From the NCBI RefSeq assembly GCF_030124325.1, contig NZ_JASKLR010000012.1:105387-169386 (forward strand): a stretch of DNA of 64,000 nt, written 5' to 3'. Below, piece by piece: positions 1 through 8,345 of the stretch. A model generated the notes under the pieces. The model was not told the origin of the DNA, did not search any database, and saw only the letters and a program-made list of their open reading frames with translations. The position numbers and the translations under genes are program-made. The stretch is from Sinorhizobium sp. 8-89. Lineage in GTDB: Bacteria > Pseudomonadota > Alphaproteobacteria > Rhizobiales > Rhizobiaceae. The stretch's first letter is position 1; the number at the start of each line of letters is the position of its first letter.

Positions 1-543
1 GACCTGGTCGAACGGTACGCAGACGAGGCCGTCTTCATCGCCGAGCATGAGATCGCCCGGCTCGATGATCATTCCGCCAAGGGAAATTGGAACGTTGATC
101 TCGCCTGGTCCGTCCTTGTAAGGGCCACGATGGGTGATGCCGGCGGCGAAGACCGGGAAGGTATTGGCCTTGATCCAGCCGTAGTCCCTGACGGCACCAT
201 TGAGCACGACGCCGGTGACGCCGATCGCCCTTGCATGAGAGAGCATGAGCTCGCCGACGAGGGCGTTGGTTAGATCCCCGCCAGCGTCGACCACGATGAC
301 GTCGCCGGGGCCGGCCATCAGCAGCGCCTTGTGGATCATCAGATTGTCGCCAGGCCGCGTCTTCACCGTGAAGGCCGCGCCGGCGAGCACGCCGGAAGCG
401 TGAAGCGGCCTGAGGGCTGCCCCGCCAGCCGTCATGCGGGACATGACGTCGCTGACGTTCGCGACCGGCAGGTCACGAAATTTTTCGATCATCGCCGTGC
501 CGACGCGCTGCCGCCGGTCGAGGACCCTGAATCCAAGTGTCAT
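1..543 (-). CDS. RraA/LigK-family aldolase (partial, runs off left edge)
   Basis: The first 181 residues of an RraA-like protein are visible; the C-terminus lies beyond base 1. This fold includes 4-hydroxy-4-methyl-2-oxoglutarate / 4-carboxy-4-hydroxy-2-oxoadipate (CHA) aldolases (LigK, GalC, ProA), which split CHA into pyruvate and oxaloacetate using a divalent metal, and also the RNase E inhibitor RraA. The segment GAVRDYGWIK carries the Arg-Asp pair typical of the aldolase site, and GGDLTNALVGEL precedes it. The ATG follows an AGGAAC ribosome site. The gene starts 27 bases after the alcohol dehydrogenase stop on the same strand. With a LigJ-type hydratase nearby, CHA aldolase is the best guess (inference). 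Confidence 0.8.
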   Translation of the reverse strand, partial: MTLGFRVLDRRQRVGTAMIEKFRDLPVANVSDVMSRMTAGGAALRPLHASGVLAGAAFTVKTRPGDNLMIHKALLMAGPGDVIVVDAGGDLTNALVGELMLSHARAIGVTGVVLNGAVRDYGWIKANTFPVFAAGITHRGPYKDGPGEINVPISLGGMIIEPGDLMLGDEDGLVCVPFDQV

Positions 544-570
544 CTGCCTGTTCCTCTTGATCGCTACGGC

Positions 571-1686
571 TCACATCCACGGCATCAATGATGCGTGGAT
601 GACATCCGGTACGCCCTGGCCACCGACCGACTTGATCGCCAGGTCTGCGTCCTTGAGGCCGAAGCGGTGCGTGGTGATCTTTTCGAGCGGGAAGCGGTTC
701 GATGCGATCTGTTCAAGCGCCAGCTCGCAGGCGAGATAGCTGTGACCGCGCGCACTCTTGATGGTGATCGCCTTCGTCGTCACCTTCTCGAGCGGGAAGT
801 TCGGGAACTCCTTCATCTCGCCCTGAACGAGTATCGTCCCGGCCTTTCGCTTCAGCGCCTCGACGCCGAGCAGGATCGGAATCGTGCCGGCGCCAGCCGT
901 GCAGTCGAGAGAGATGTCGACACCCCTGCCGCCGGTAATCTCCATGATGCGTGCAAGCGGATCCTCCTGCTGCACGTCGATGACGTAGTCGGCGCCAAGG
1001 GTCTTCGCGACCTCGAGGCGGGCCGCGTCCTTCGAGGTTCCGGTGACAATGATCAGCGATGCGCCCGCCTGCTTGCAGACGACCGTCTGCGACAGGCCCT
1101 GCTGGCCCGGCCCCTGGATAAGTACTGTGGAGTTATAGCCGACGCCGGCATCGAAGAGCGACCATTCAACCCCATTCGCCATTGGCGTGACAAGGCCCGC
1201 GAGTTCCGGCGTTACGCCCTTGGGCACCCGGTGGACGACGGCGTTCCAGGGGAGATAGACATATTGCGCGAAACCGCCCCAAAGGTGCGGCGCGCGTTCG
1301 GCCGAGGTGTAGCCGTAACGAATGCCATCTGGATTGTTGCGCCAGTCGGTGTTCTCGCAATGGCGATATTGTCCCTGATGACACCATTGGCACTTACCGC
1401 ACATGACATAGTGCTCGACGAAGACGAGGTCGCCTTCCTTGAAGCCCTTGCGACGCGTGAATTCGCGGCCCGCTTTGGCGATGTACCCGATGTTCTCGTG
1501 CCCCATGATCGTCGGCGCGTTCGTCGGCGGGCTCTTGAAGAGTTTGACGTCCGTGCCGCAGATGCCGGCGACCTCCATCTTGAGGAGGGCTGCATCCTCC
1601 GGAACGTCCGGCATAGGGAATTCGCGGATTTCCATCTTGCTCGGACCGGTGCGGACCGCCGCGAGGACCTGTTCTGGCATGTTCAC
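571..1686 (-). CDS. Zinc-dependent medium-chain alcohol dehydrogenase
   Basis: A 371-residue cytosolic MDR oxidoreductase. The N-terminal half has the catalytic zinc ligands (CGTD near residue 44, GHENIGY near 67) and the four-Cys structural zinc lobe (CGKCQWCHQGQYRHC, about residues 96-110). The Rossmann part has VLIQGPGQQGLSQ near residue 190. The length is normal. It would oxidise an alcohol or polyol with NAD(P); the substrate cannot be read from sequence. It lies just upstream of the RraA/LigK-like aldolase and is probably co-transcribed with it. It is separated from the LigJ-like gene by about 510 bases containing a small opposite-strand gene. Confidence 0.85.
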   Translation of the reverse strand: MNMPEQVLAAVRTGPSKMEIREFPMPDVPEDAALLKMEVAGICGTDVKLFKSPPTNAPTIMGHENIGYIAKAGREFTRRKGFKEGDLVFVEHYVMCGKCQWCHQGQYRHCENTDWRNNPDGIRYGYTSAERAPHLWGGFAQYVYLPWNAVVHRVPKGVTPELAGLVTPMANGVEWSLFDAGVGYNSTVLIQGPGQQGLSQTVVCKQAGASLIIVTGTSKDAARLEVAKTLGADYVIDVQQEDPLARIMEITGGRGVDISLDCTAGAGTIPILLGVEALKRKAGTILVQGEMKEFPNFPLEKVTTKAITIKSARGHSYLACELALEQIASNRFPLEKITTHRFGLKDADLAIKSVGGQGVPDVIHASLMPWM

Positions 1687-1841
1687 TTTCCTTTCGAATG
1701 CCGCGTGGCCGTTCGCATGCGCGGCATGCGAATATGGTCAGGCTTGTTTTTCCGGATTCGTTTTTGACAGGTGCGGCCACGCCGCCCTATGTAACGGGTG
1801 ACCGCTTCCGGCTCAGGTGCCGGCGCGACTGGTTCAAAATC

Positions 1842-2135
1842 ATGCTCAAGACCGCCGCTTCGAAACCCGAACATCTCGCCGCCGTCCGCCAGGTGAAGGT
1901 CTGGACGCGCGAGCGTTTCGCGCTTGCCGACGATGTCGCGATCATGGTGTCGGAAATTGCTTGCGGCCTGCCGGGATGTCCGCCGCTCGAAACGGTTGTC
2001 GCCTTCTGGACGGCACCGGACCGGCGTCACCAGTTCAAGGTATTCAAACGCGCCGTCGAGGTTCGGGAGGACGATCTGCCGCCGTCCTGGATGAAGAACG
2101 CAATCATCTCGGACGACGACGCGTCCTGCTGCTGA
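1842..2135 (+). CDS. Conserved small protein of unknown function (97 aa)
   Basis: A compact 97-residue soluble protein on the opposite strand from its neighbours. It has a central CGLPGCPPLETVVAFW segment, then RRHQFKVFK, and ends in DDDASCC. I recall similar short proteins in rhizobia but no assigned function. The internal ATG at 1842 was preferred because the upstream in-frame residues (from 1698) are Arg-rich and look non-coding. It sits between two catabolic genes read the other way and so probably has its own promoter. The paired cysteines could suggest metal or redox chemistry, which is speculation. Confidence 0.55.
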   Translation: MLKTAASKPEHLAAVRQVKVWTRERFALADDVAIMVSEIACGLPGCPPLETVVAFWTAPDRRHQFKVFKRAVEVREDDLPPSWMKNAIISDDDASCC

Positions 2136-2198
2136 AGCCGCCCAACAGAGGGCCGGCGGGCAGCGGTGGATGATGGGTGAAACGCCTCGCATGGCGCG

Positions 2199-3239
2199 TC
2201 ACGCTGCCCGCGCCGGCCGCCCGCGCTTTGCGAGCTGGGCATCGAGCCTCGGATAGACGCGGCGGGCGTTACCTTCGAAAATCTTGTAGCGGCTTTCCTC
2301 GTCGAGCGTTTCAAGCTGATCGATGTAGCGCTTCGTGTCGTCGTAGTGGTGGCCCGTTTCCGGATCGATGCCCTTGACGGCTCCGAGCATTTCCGAGGCG
2401 AAGAGGATGTTGTCCACCGGGATGACCTTGGCCATCAGTTCGATGCCCGGATAGTGATAGACGCAGGTGTCGAAGAAGACGTTGTTCAGTAGGTGCTCCG
2501 AGAGCAACGGCTTTTTCATCTCCTGAGCAAGCCCGCGATAGCGCCCCCAATGGAACGGCACCGCGCCGCCGCCATGCGGGATGACGAATTTCAACGTCGG
2601 GAAGTCCCGAAAGAGATCGCCCTGAATCAGTTGCATGAAGGCGGTGGTGTCGCCGTTGATGTAGTGAGCGCCGGTATGGTGGAAACACGGATTGCACGAA
2701 GACGTCACGTGGATCATCGCCGGCACCTCCAGTTCGCAGAGCTTCTCATAGAGCGGGTACCACTGCCGGTCCGTGAGCGGAGGATCGGTCCAGTAGCCGC
2801 CTGATGGATCGGGATTGAGATTGACGCCGACGAAACCCAATTCGTTGACGATGCGCTCAAGCTCGGGAATGCAGTTCTTCGGCGGTGCGCCAGGATGTTG
2901 CGGCAATTGTCCGACCGCGGCGAAATTATCGGGCAGCAGGCTGCAGATTCGATAGATCAGGTCGTTCGACATCGCCGACCACTGCATGCTGATGGCTTCG
3001 GTTCCGACGTGATGAGCCATGCCGGCCGCTCGCGGCGAAAAGATCGTCAGATCGCTTCCGCGTTCCTTCTGGAATTTGAGCTGCGGTTCGACCGATTTCA
3101 GCAGCATCTCGTCGGTGATACCGAGGTCGAACGACAGCGGCCGTCGCATCGGATCTGCGAGACCGGCGAGCTGCTTATCCCTGAACTGGTGGAGCGCCTG
3201 CGGCTCCGTTGTGTAGTGTCCGTGAATGTCGATGATCAT
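2199..3239 (-). CDS. ligJ: 4-oxalomesaconate hydratase (LigJ-type amidohydrolase)
   Basis: A 346-residue amidohydrolase-superfamily protein that resembles remembered LigJ along its whole length. LigJ hydrates 4-oxalomesaconate to 4-carboxy-4-hydroxy-2-oxoadipate in the protocatechuate 4,5-cleavage and gallate pathways. Visible features are the N-terminal metal motif MIIDIHGHY, SPRAAGMAHH, GVNLNPDPSGGYWTDPPL, PHGGGAVPFHWGR, and the C-terminal EGNARRVYPRLDAQL. The ATG at 3239 was chosen because the family begins MIID(C/I)HGHY; an upstream in-frame extension is Arg-rich. The partner LigK-type aldolase is encoded about 1.7 kb downstream on the same strand. The ring-cleavage dioxygenase is not in view. 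Confidence 0.88.
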   Translation of the reverse strand: MIIDIHGHYTTEPQALHQFRDKQLAGLADPMRRPLSFDLGITDEMLLKSVEPQLKFQKERGSDLTIFSPRAAGMAHHVGTEAISMQWSAMSNDLIYRICSLLPDNFAAVGQLPQHPGAPPKNCIPELERIVNELGFVGVNLNPDPSGGYWTDPPLTDRQWYPLYEKLCELEVPAMIHVTSSCNPCFHHTGAHYINGDTTAFMQLIQGDLFRDFPTLKFVIPHGGGAVPFHWGRYRGLAQEMKKPLLSEHLLNNVFFDTCVYHYPGIELMAKVIPVDNILFASEMLGAVKGIDPETGHHYDDTKRYIDQLETLDEESRYKIFEGNARRVYPRLDAQLAKRGRPARAA

Positions 3240-3294
3240 GGCGGCATCCTCGTGCTGCAGCGGGCGAGGGCGGCTCCGTCCGCTTCCTCGCACC

Positions 3295-4167
3295 TCAAAT
3301 TGAATGGAATAGTTCGTCCACGTCGTAGACGCGCGGTGTGATCTGCTGCTCTGCCGAATAGGCAAAGGCGAGCTGCAGTGATCGGCGGTTTTCTTCCAGC
3401 CCGTAAGGCGGAGGCGGTGCGGCGGCGTCGGCCTCGGCCACGGCCACGCGCCGCGCCTCGTCGAACAGTTCCATCAGCTCGCCGCCGAGCCACGGATATT
3501 CGTCCGTCAGGGCAGTCTTCACCGTCAGCACGTGGTTGATCGGAACGATGCCGGTTGCGGCGATCCAGTCTTTCGCGGCCTTCTCGGCAGCGGGGACGAC
3601 GCTGCGGATCCCCGCCGGATCCACCTCGCGCTCACCCATGATCGCCGACAGCTCGCCTGCGAGCATCAGTGGTCGCAGGGCCATCTCCGATTGATTGCGT
3701 ACGGCGATGGCCGGGTCGTCGTATTCGCTGAGATGCGCATCCTCCATGGTGACCCAGGTGATGCTGTTGAGGTCGACGCCGTATTCATGCTGAAGGACCC
3801 CCCGGACCCAGACGCCGGACGTCTGGGCATAGGCGCGCACGCCGACCTTCGTGTTTTCCAGGTCACGCGGTCCATCGATCGTCGATTCGACGGGGCAGAC
3901 GAGGTTGGTATGGGGCAACCGGCTCCAGAGCGGTACGGCGAGGCCGGTGATCGGCTTTCCATAATGGTGCGCCAGCAGATGGGTGACGATCGCCATTTCC
4001 GAAAGATCGAGGTCTCCGCCGCGCACCATCGTACGGAACGCCTTTGGCAGCGGATCGAATTCCTGGAACTCGAGCGTCACACGGCTCGATCGGACCCTGC
4101 CATCCTTCAGGGGCTTTACGTGATCGTGCTTCCCGACCGCGGTCCGTAAAACCAATAGTTCGACCAT
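3295..4167 (-). CDS. 4,5-dihydroxyphthalate decarboxylase-like protein
   Basis: A 290-residue protein of the Pht5 / 4,5-dihydroxyphthalate decarboxylase family, which has a periplasmic-binding-protein-like fold but no signal peptide. Features include an N-terminal basic segment (VKPLKDGRV), FDPLPKAFRTMVRGGDLDLSEMAIVTHL, and GLAVPLWSRLPHTNLVCP. In phthalate breakdown the enzyme gives protocatechuate, whose 4,5-cleavage leads to the substrate of LigJ. The gene is first in the minus-strand set and ends 55 bases before ligJ. The family is loosely defined and the true substrate may be a different aromatic or dicarboxylic acid. Confidence 0.72.
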   Translation of the reverse strand: MVELLVLRTAVGKHDHVKPLKDGRVRSSRVTLEFQEFDPLPKAFRTMVRGGDLDLSEMAIVTHLLAHHYGKPITGLAVPLWSRLPHTNLVCPVESTIDGPRDLENTKVGVRAYAQTSGVWVRGVLQHEYGVDLNSITWVTMEDAHLSEYDDPAIAVRNQSEMALRPLMLAGELSAIMGEREVDPAGIRSVVPAAEKAAKDWIAATGIVPINHVLTVKTALTDEYPWLGGELMELFDEARRVAVAEADAAAPPPPYGLEENRRSLQLAFAYSAEQQITPRVYDVDELFHSI

Positions 4168-4191
4168 CTGCGTGTACCCTCCCTTCGACGT

Positions 4192-4208
4192 GTTCCTTTA
4201 TACGGAAC
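4192..4208. promoter_or_regulatory. Palindrome upstream of the decarboxylase/ligJ genes
   Basis: GTTCC-N7-GGAAC lies 25 bases upstream of the decarboxylase start and overlaps a second inverted repeat, GAAC-GAT-GTTC. IclR-family regulators of aromatic catabolism often bind such elements. No IclR gene is in the window, so the regulator is unknown. Confidence 0.4.
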
Positions 4209-4386
4209 GATGTTCTGATTTAAGTATCATACCGTGAATCACCTTGCGGTCAATCGCGGCAGGACGATTTTTATCTTTCGTCAGGTTCCAAGGGGGACGT
4301 CGGGCAGCAATGGCGACTGCCGACGTCCTCGGCCGCGGTCGGCTGCGCCCGCGAGACTTGAACACGCATGGAAATCGCGTGAGGTT

Positions 4387-4926
4387 TCAGGCCATTCCGG
4401 CGAGGCTCAGCAGAAAATAACCGACACCGACCACGGCAAGGACGGGATAGGCCCCGGTTTTCGTCGTCAACAGGACGGCGCCCGCGCCGAGGGATGTTGC
4501 CAATTCGAGCGGCGTGAACCTGGCCGATTGCGCGACGGTGAAGACGCCGGCGAAAATCAGGCCGACGGCGACGGGGGCGAGACCCTTCTCCGCCGCCATC
4601 GCCCAAGCGGAGCGGCGATGGCGTTGCCAATAGCTGCCTAAAATGCAGAGCAGGACGGACGAGGGAATGAATATCGCGAGCGTTGCGAGAATCGCTCCCC
4701 AAAGGCCGCTGACCTCCCATCCGATCAGCGCTACGATCAAGGTGCCCGGCCCGGGAGCCGCGCGCGAAATAGCGTAGAGATCGGTGAACTGCGGACCGCT
4801 CAGGAGTTGCAGGACATCGACAGTCTGATGCTGGAGGCTCGCCACGATCGTCTGGCCGCCGCCGAAGGAAACCAGCGACAGGGGGATACAGAGCAGAACC
4901 AGACCGAGCAGCTTGTCATCAACCAC
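4387..4926 (-). CDS. chrA: Chromate transporter ChrA, second half-protein
   Basis: A 179-residue integral membrane protein of the ChrA (CHR) family. It carries the motif SLVSFGGGQTIVASL at the N-terminus, then AAPGPGTLIVALIGW, and about five membrane segments. It is the C-half of a split, short-chain pair in which two ~190-residue proteins replace the ~400-residue fused antiporter that exports chromate. The GTG at 4926 overlaps the end of the preceding gene by 8 bases, so translation is probably coupled. Chromate and sulfate specificity are inferred from family membership only. Confidence 0.85.
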   Translation of the reverse strand: MVDDKLLGLVLLCIPLSLVSFGGGQTIVASLQHQTVDVLQLLSGPQFTDLYAISRAAPGPGTLIVALIGWEVSGLWGAILATLAIFIPSSVLLCILGSYWQRHRRSAWAMAAEKGLAPVAVGLIFAGVFTVAQSARFTPLELATSLGAGAVLLTTKTGAYPVLAVVGVGYFLLSLAGMA

Positions 4927-5506
4927 GCGATTTCTCCCGTTCGATCCAGAATGTTGCGGCAACGCTGACGGGAATGGTGGCCGCAACGACGGCGACCAGG
5001 GACCAGTGCAGGACGCCAACCATCAGGAAGACGGACAGCGCGATCAGAATGGGCAGCGCATGCGCGTTGAGCCGGCGGGCGGTTTTGATTCCCATCGTCA
5101 ACGAAGAGGCGATGCCGACGCAGGCAAGTCCCCGCAGCACTGCCTGTGCCTCCGGGTGGGACCTGAGCTGCTGGTAAGTGACGCTCATCACCAGGATCAC
5201 CGCGAAGGCGGGCAACACCATGCCGAAGAGGGCAATGCAGGCGCCGGCTATCCCGCGCAGTTTAAGGCCGATATATACGGCGAGGTTGACCGGATTGGCG
5301 CCCGGCATGATCTGGGCGACCGTCAGCGTCTTCAGGAATTCCTCGTCGGTCAACCAGGCGCGGCGCTCGACGATCTCACGGTGGGTCCAGCCCGCCATGC
5401 CGCCTCCAAAGGAGGAGGCGCCGAGCCGCAGAAAGGAAGCGAGCAGGGCAAGAGAGGTCACCGTCTGCTCCTTCTCCATGCCGATGTCGCCGACGGGTTT
5501 GTCCAT
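4919..5506 (-). CDS. chrA: Chromate transporter ChrA, first half-protein
   Basis: A 195-residue CHR-family membrane protein with FLRLGASSFGGGMAGWTHREIV near the N-terminus and QIMPGANPVNLAVYIG, the counterpart of the PGP motif in its partner. The two genes overlap by 8 bases and should form one transporter. The start at 5506 (MDKPVGDIG) is preferred; a second Met nine residues later is possible, and a longer in-frame extension to 5650 lacks family character. Transcription diverges from the tct operon. Confidence 0.82.
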   Translation of the reverse strand: MDKPVGDIGMEKEQTVTSLALLASFLRLGASSFGGGMAGWTHREIVERRAWLTDEEFLKTLTVAQIMPGANPVNLAVYIGLKLRGIAGACIALFGMVLPAFAVILVMSVTYQQLRSHPEAQAVLRGLACVGIASSLTMGIKTARRLNAHALPILIALSVFLMVGVLHWSLVAVVAATIPVSVAATFWIEREKSRG

Positions 5507-6104
5507 TGGTGCTCCGATAGCGCAATCTCCCGCCCGGCAGTCCGGAAGTGCGGGGAGAGCAAATGATAGGCGTGCGATTGGCGCGACACGCTTGCCCTGC
5601 GCTTGCGTGAGACCGTCGGATGCTAGTGGCGCAAACTCCGGAAAGTCCATGCCATTTCGCCTTAGCGTCGCTTTAAGAAAAACTTATCGACCCCGTCCGT
5701 CCACGTGACACGTGTCTGGCGAGAGGGCCAGTTGAGGCCTGTCTCGCCCGACCAAGTCACAACCAGAAAGGTGGCGGAGATAGCAGTTCAATGAAGATTA
5801 TTACGTTCTAAAGAACAGAAATAACGGGAATATCAATTGGATAAATGTGTGGTTGCGGGTCGCGGCAACAGCGTCCTCAATCATGGTGCCGATTTCTGTC
5901 CGCGCGAAAACTGTTGGACTAAGCATAATTTTTTGCTTTGGACAAAGGTCACAGCGGTGGCACTAATGAAAACCACGCGACAGCAGGGGCCAGCACCGAT
6001 GGTGGCAATCGCCCTGTCTGCAGGAGGAGTTCGCAAGTGATTGCCCGATGGAGCCGCGATCTGATCGGCGGGAACTCCATTCCACGGGAGGATTGGAACC
6101 AGAA
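5507..6104. promoter_or_regulatory. Divergent promoter region chrA / tctA
   Basis: About 600 bases without a convincing gene. It contains CACGTGACACGTG (palindromic, near 5702), GTTC-TAAA-GAAC at 5805-5816, and an AT-rich stretch near 5925-5940 suitable for a promoter. The GTTC/GAAC half-sites resemble those in front of the decarboxylase gene (4192-4208), so one regulator may control both arms (inference). The tctA ribosome site, GGGAGG, is at 6086-6091. Confidence 0.4.
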
Positions 6105-7616
6105 ATGATCGAGACTATGTTCGGGGCGCTCTTCAATCTTGTGAGCACCCCCCATACCATGGGTCTCATGCTGATCGCAGTCGTCTTCGGACTGCTCGTC
6201 GGCGTGACGCCCGGCATCGGAGGCAAGCTCTCCATCGCCATGGCGATTCCGTTCGTCTATGGCATGGACATGGTAGCAGGCGCCGTTTTCCTGCTGACCA
6301 TGCACGCCGTCAACGGCACCAGCGGCCAGATATCGAGCATCATGTTCGGCATCCCCGGCGATGGGGATGATGCGGCAACCACGCTTGACGGTTATCCGCT
6401 CGCCAAGCAGGGCCAGGCGGCGCGTGCGCTCGGCGCCAGCATTACCGCGTCCGGTGTCGGCGGCATCATCGGCGCCGTCGTTTTCGCCGTGATGATCCCT
6501 GTGCTGGAGCCGGTCATCCTGATGTTCAGCCCGGCCGAGTTCTTCCTGATCGCCCTTCTCGGCATCAGTTTCATCGCGTTTCTCGCGAGCGGCAGCAAGA
6601 TCGTCAAAGGCGTGATTGTCGGCTTCTACGGCCTCATGCTGTCGACGATCGGCATGGATCCGATCACCGGCACGCCGCGCTATGCAGGGGACATGCTTTT
6701 CCTGTGGGACGGCGTTAGCTTGGTGACCGCGGTGCTTGCGATGTTCGCCGTGCCGGAAATGCTGGCGCTTGCCACCAAGGGCGGTGCGATCTCGGCTGCA
6801 CCGATGGACAAGGCCTTCTCGTACCGGCAAATGTTTTCCGGCGTCATGGAAGTTCCGCGCCACTGGTGGCTCGTGCTCCGCACCTCAGTCATCGGCTCGG
6901 TCATCGGCATGATCCCCGGCCTTGGCGGCTCGACCGCGGCATGGCTCTGCTATGGCCACGCGGTGCAAAGCTCGAAGACGCCGGAGCGGTTCGGCAAGGG
7001 CGCGATCGAAGGCGTCATCGCACCGGAAACGGCCAGCAATGGCAAGGAAGGCGGCTCTCTGCTTCCGACCCTCTTCTTCGGCATTCCCGGCAGCTCGGGC
7101 ATGGCCGTGCTGCTCGGCGCCTTCCTCATCCTCGGCATCCAGCCGGGCGCGATGATGGTTACCAAGCACCTTGATCTTGTCTGGACGCTGATCTGGGCAC
7201 TGGTTGTGGGCAACCTCATTGCCGTCGCCATGCTGCTCGTCGTCTGTCGCTGGATCGCGGTTCTGACCTTCGTCAACGGCCGCATGCTGGCGCCCTTCAT
7301 TCTCGTCTTCGTGACGATCGGCTGCTTCGTCAGCGATGTGCAGTGGCAGAACCTCGTGGTCCTCGTGCTGTTCAGCGCGATCGGCTACGGCTTCCAGCGG
7401 GCCGGCTGGCCGCGCTCGCCCTTCGTCATCGGCCTCGTTCTCGGCGGCCAGGCGGAAGCCTCGCTGCACCAGGCGCTGCAGTTGTGGGGTTACTCCTTCT
7501 TCCTGCGCCCGATGTCGCTGGTCCTCATCGGCATGATCGTCGCGCTGATGATCTACGCCTTCTATCGCAACTTCCGGTCCGGCAATGGCCAGCCCAGCGT
7601 GGAGGTCAACACGTGA
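6105..7616 (+). CDS. tctA: Tripartite tricarboxylate transporter, large membrane subunit TctA
   Basis: A 503-residue TctA-family permease with many membrane segments. It carries the two family loops, GLLVGVTPGIGGKLSIA near the N-terminus and GMIPGLGGSTAAWLCYG in the middle, plus FFGIPGSSGMAVLLGA. With TctB and a periplasmic TctC it forms a secondary transporter for carboxylates. The ATG at 6105 follows GGGAGG and starts at MIETMFGAL, the usual N-terminus. The tctB start overlaps its stop by 4 bases. The neighbouring LigJ/LigK genes suggest an aromatic or tricarboxylic acid substrate. Confidence 0.93.
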   Translation: MIETMFGALFNLVSTPHTMGLMLIAVVFGLLVGVTPGIGGKLSIAMAIPFVYGMDMVAGAVFLLTMHAVNGTSGQISSIMFGIPGDGDDAATTLDGYPLAKQGQAARALGASITASGVGGIIGAVVFAVMIPVLEPVILMFSPAEFFLIALLGISFIAFLASGSKIVKGVIVGFYGLMLSTIGMDPITGTPRYAGDMLFLWDGVSLVTAVLAMFAVPEMLALATKGGAISAAPMDKAFSYRQMFSGVMEVPRHWWLVLRTSVIGSVIGMIPGLGGSTAAWLCYGHAVQSSKTPERFGKGAIEGVIAPETASNGKEGGSLLPTLFFGIPGSSGMAVLLGAFLILGIQPGAMMVTKHLDLVWTLIWALVVGNLIAVAMLLVVCRWIAVLTFVNGRMLAPFILVFVTIGCFVSDVQWQNLVVLVLFSAIGYGFQRAGWPRSPFVIGLVLGGQAEASLHQALQLWGYSFFLRPMSLVLIGMIVALMIYAFYRNFRSGNGQPSVEVNT

Positions 7617-8140
7617 AGCACCTTTCCTTCAGCACATGGCTCACCATCGTCATGCTCGCCTTCTTCATTGTCATGGTGGGCCTCTCGATGGAGTTTCCAG
7701 CCAAGGCGCGCTTCATGCCGCTGATCGTCGGTCTGCCGGCCATTGCGCTCTGCCTCGTCCAGCTCGGCATCGACTTGATGCCGTCGTCGAGGAGCGCATT
7801 CCACAGTGCGCCGCGTGCCGGTGTGGCACATCCGGCCGGTCCGGATCCGGAACTGCCGGAATTCGGAGTGCACACGGTCTCGCAGGAACTCCTAATGTGG
7901 ACTTATTTCGTCGCCTTTGTCGCCGGAATCCTGGTCTTCGGTTTCTACGCGAGCGTGCCAGTGCTGCTGGTAACGTTCCTCCGTCGGGAGGCCGAGGCGT
8001 CGTGGCGGTTCGCCTTGTCGCTGGCGGCAGTTGCCACACTGGTGCTCTACCTGATGTTCGGTGCGCTACTGCACATCCAGCTCCACCCCGGTTTCCTGAC
8101 GCCCTGGTTGGTGCAGGCAATCGGGATAGGGGCAGCCTGA
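7613..8140 (+). CDS. tctB: Tripartite tricarboxylate transporter, small membrane subunit TctB
   Basis: A 175-residue TctB-family protein with four hydrophobic segments: two near the N-terminus (WLTIVMLAFFIVMVGLS, then LIVGLPAIALCLVQLGI) and two in the C-terminal half. A hydrophilic Pro-rich loop lies between the pairs. The GTG start overlaps the tctA stop (GTGA), a coupled arrangement that puts both membrane subunits in one translation unit. The sequence is poorly conserved, as usual for TctB; the call rests on position, size and topology. Confidence 0.85.
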   Translation: MKHLSFSTWLTIVMLAFFIVMVGLSMEFPAKARFMPLIVGLPAIALCLVQLGIDLMPSSRSAFHSAPRAGVAHPAGPDPELPEFGVHTVSQELLMWTYFVAFVAGILVFGFYASVPVLLVTFLRREAEASWRFALSLAAVATLVLYLMFGALLHIQLHPGFLTPWLVQAIGIGAA

Positions 8141-8345
8141 CCGAGATCGGCGAGGAGGCGGTTCGAAACAACGCGGGCGCCCTTCGGAGCGCGCGCCAAA
8201 ACGAAACACCAAACGAATAACAAGGATGGTTTCACGTTGGCAGCGCCACCGTGAGCGGGACCGGTTTGCCGCTCGCAGACGCTGTCGGGAAACGGGGACC
8301 TCCGAAATCGGGCGGCTTATGCCCGGAAGGTAACGGGAGGAAACA

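Noticed and set aside
595..1767. Long plus-strand open frame (390 codons) opposite the alcohol dehydrogenase
   Set aside because: It is an antisense shadow in high-GC DNA: Arg/Asp/Glu-rich, no family motif, while the minus strand encodes an intact MDR enzyme.
5949..6863. 304-codon minus-strand frame over the start of tctA
   Set aside because: His/Arg/Asp-rich shadow of TctA, no ribosome site or family feature.
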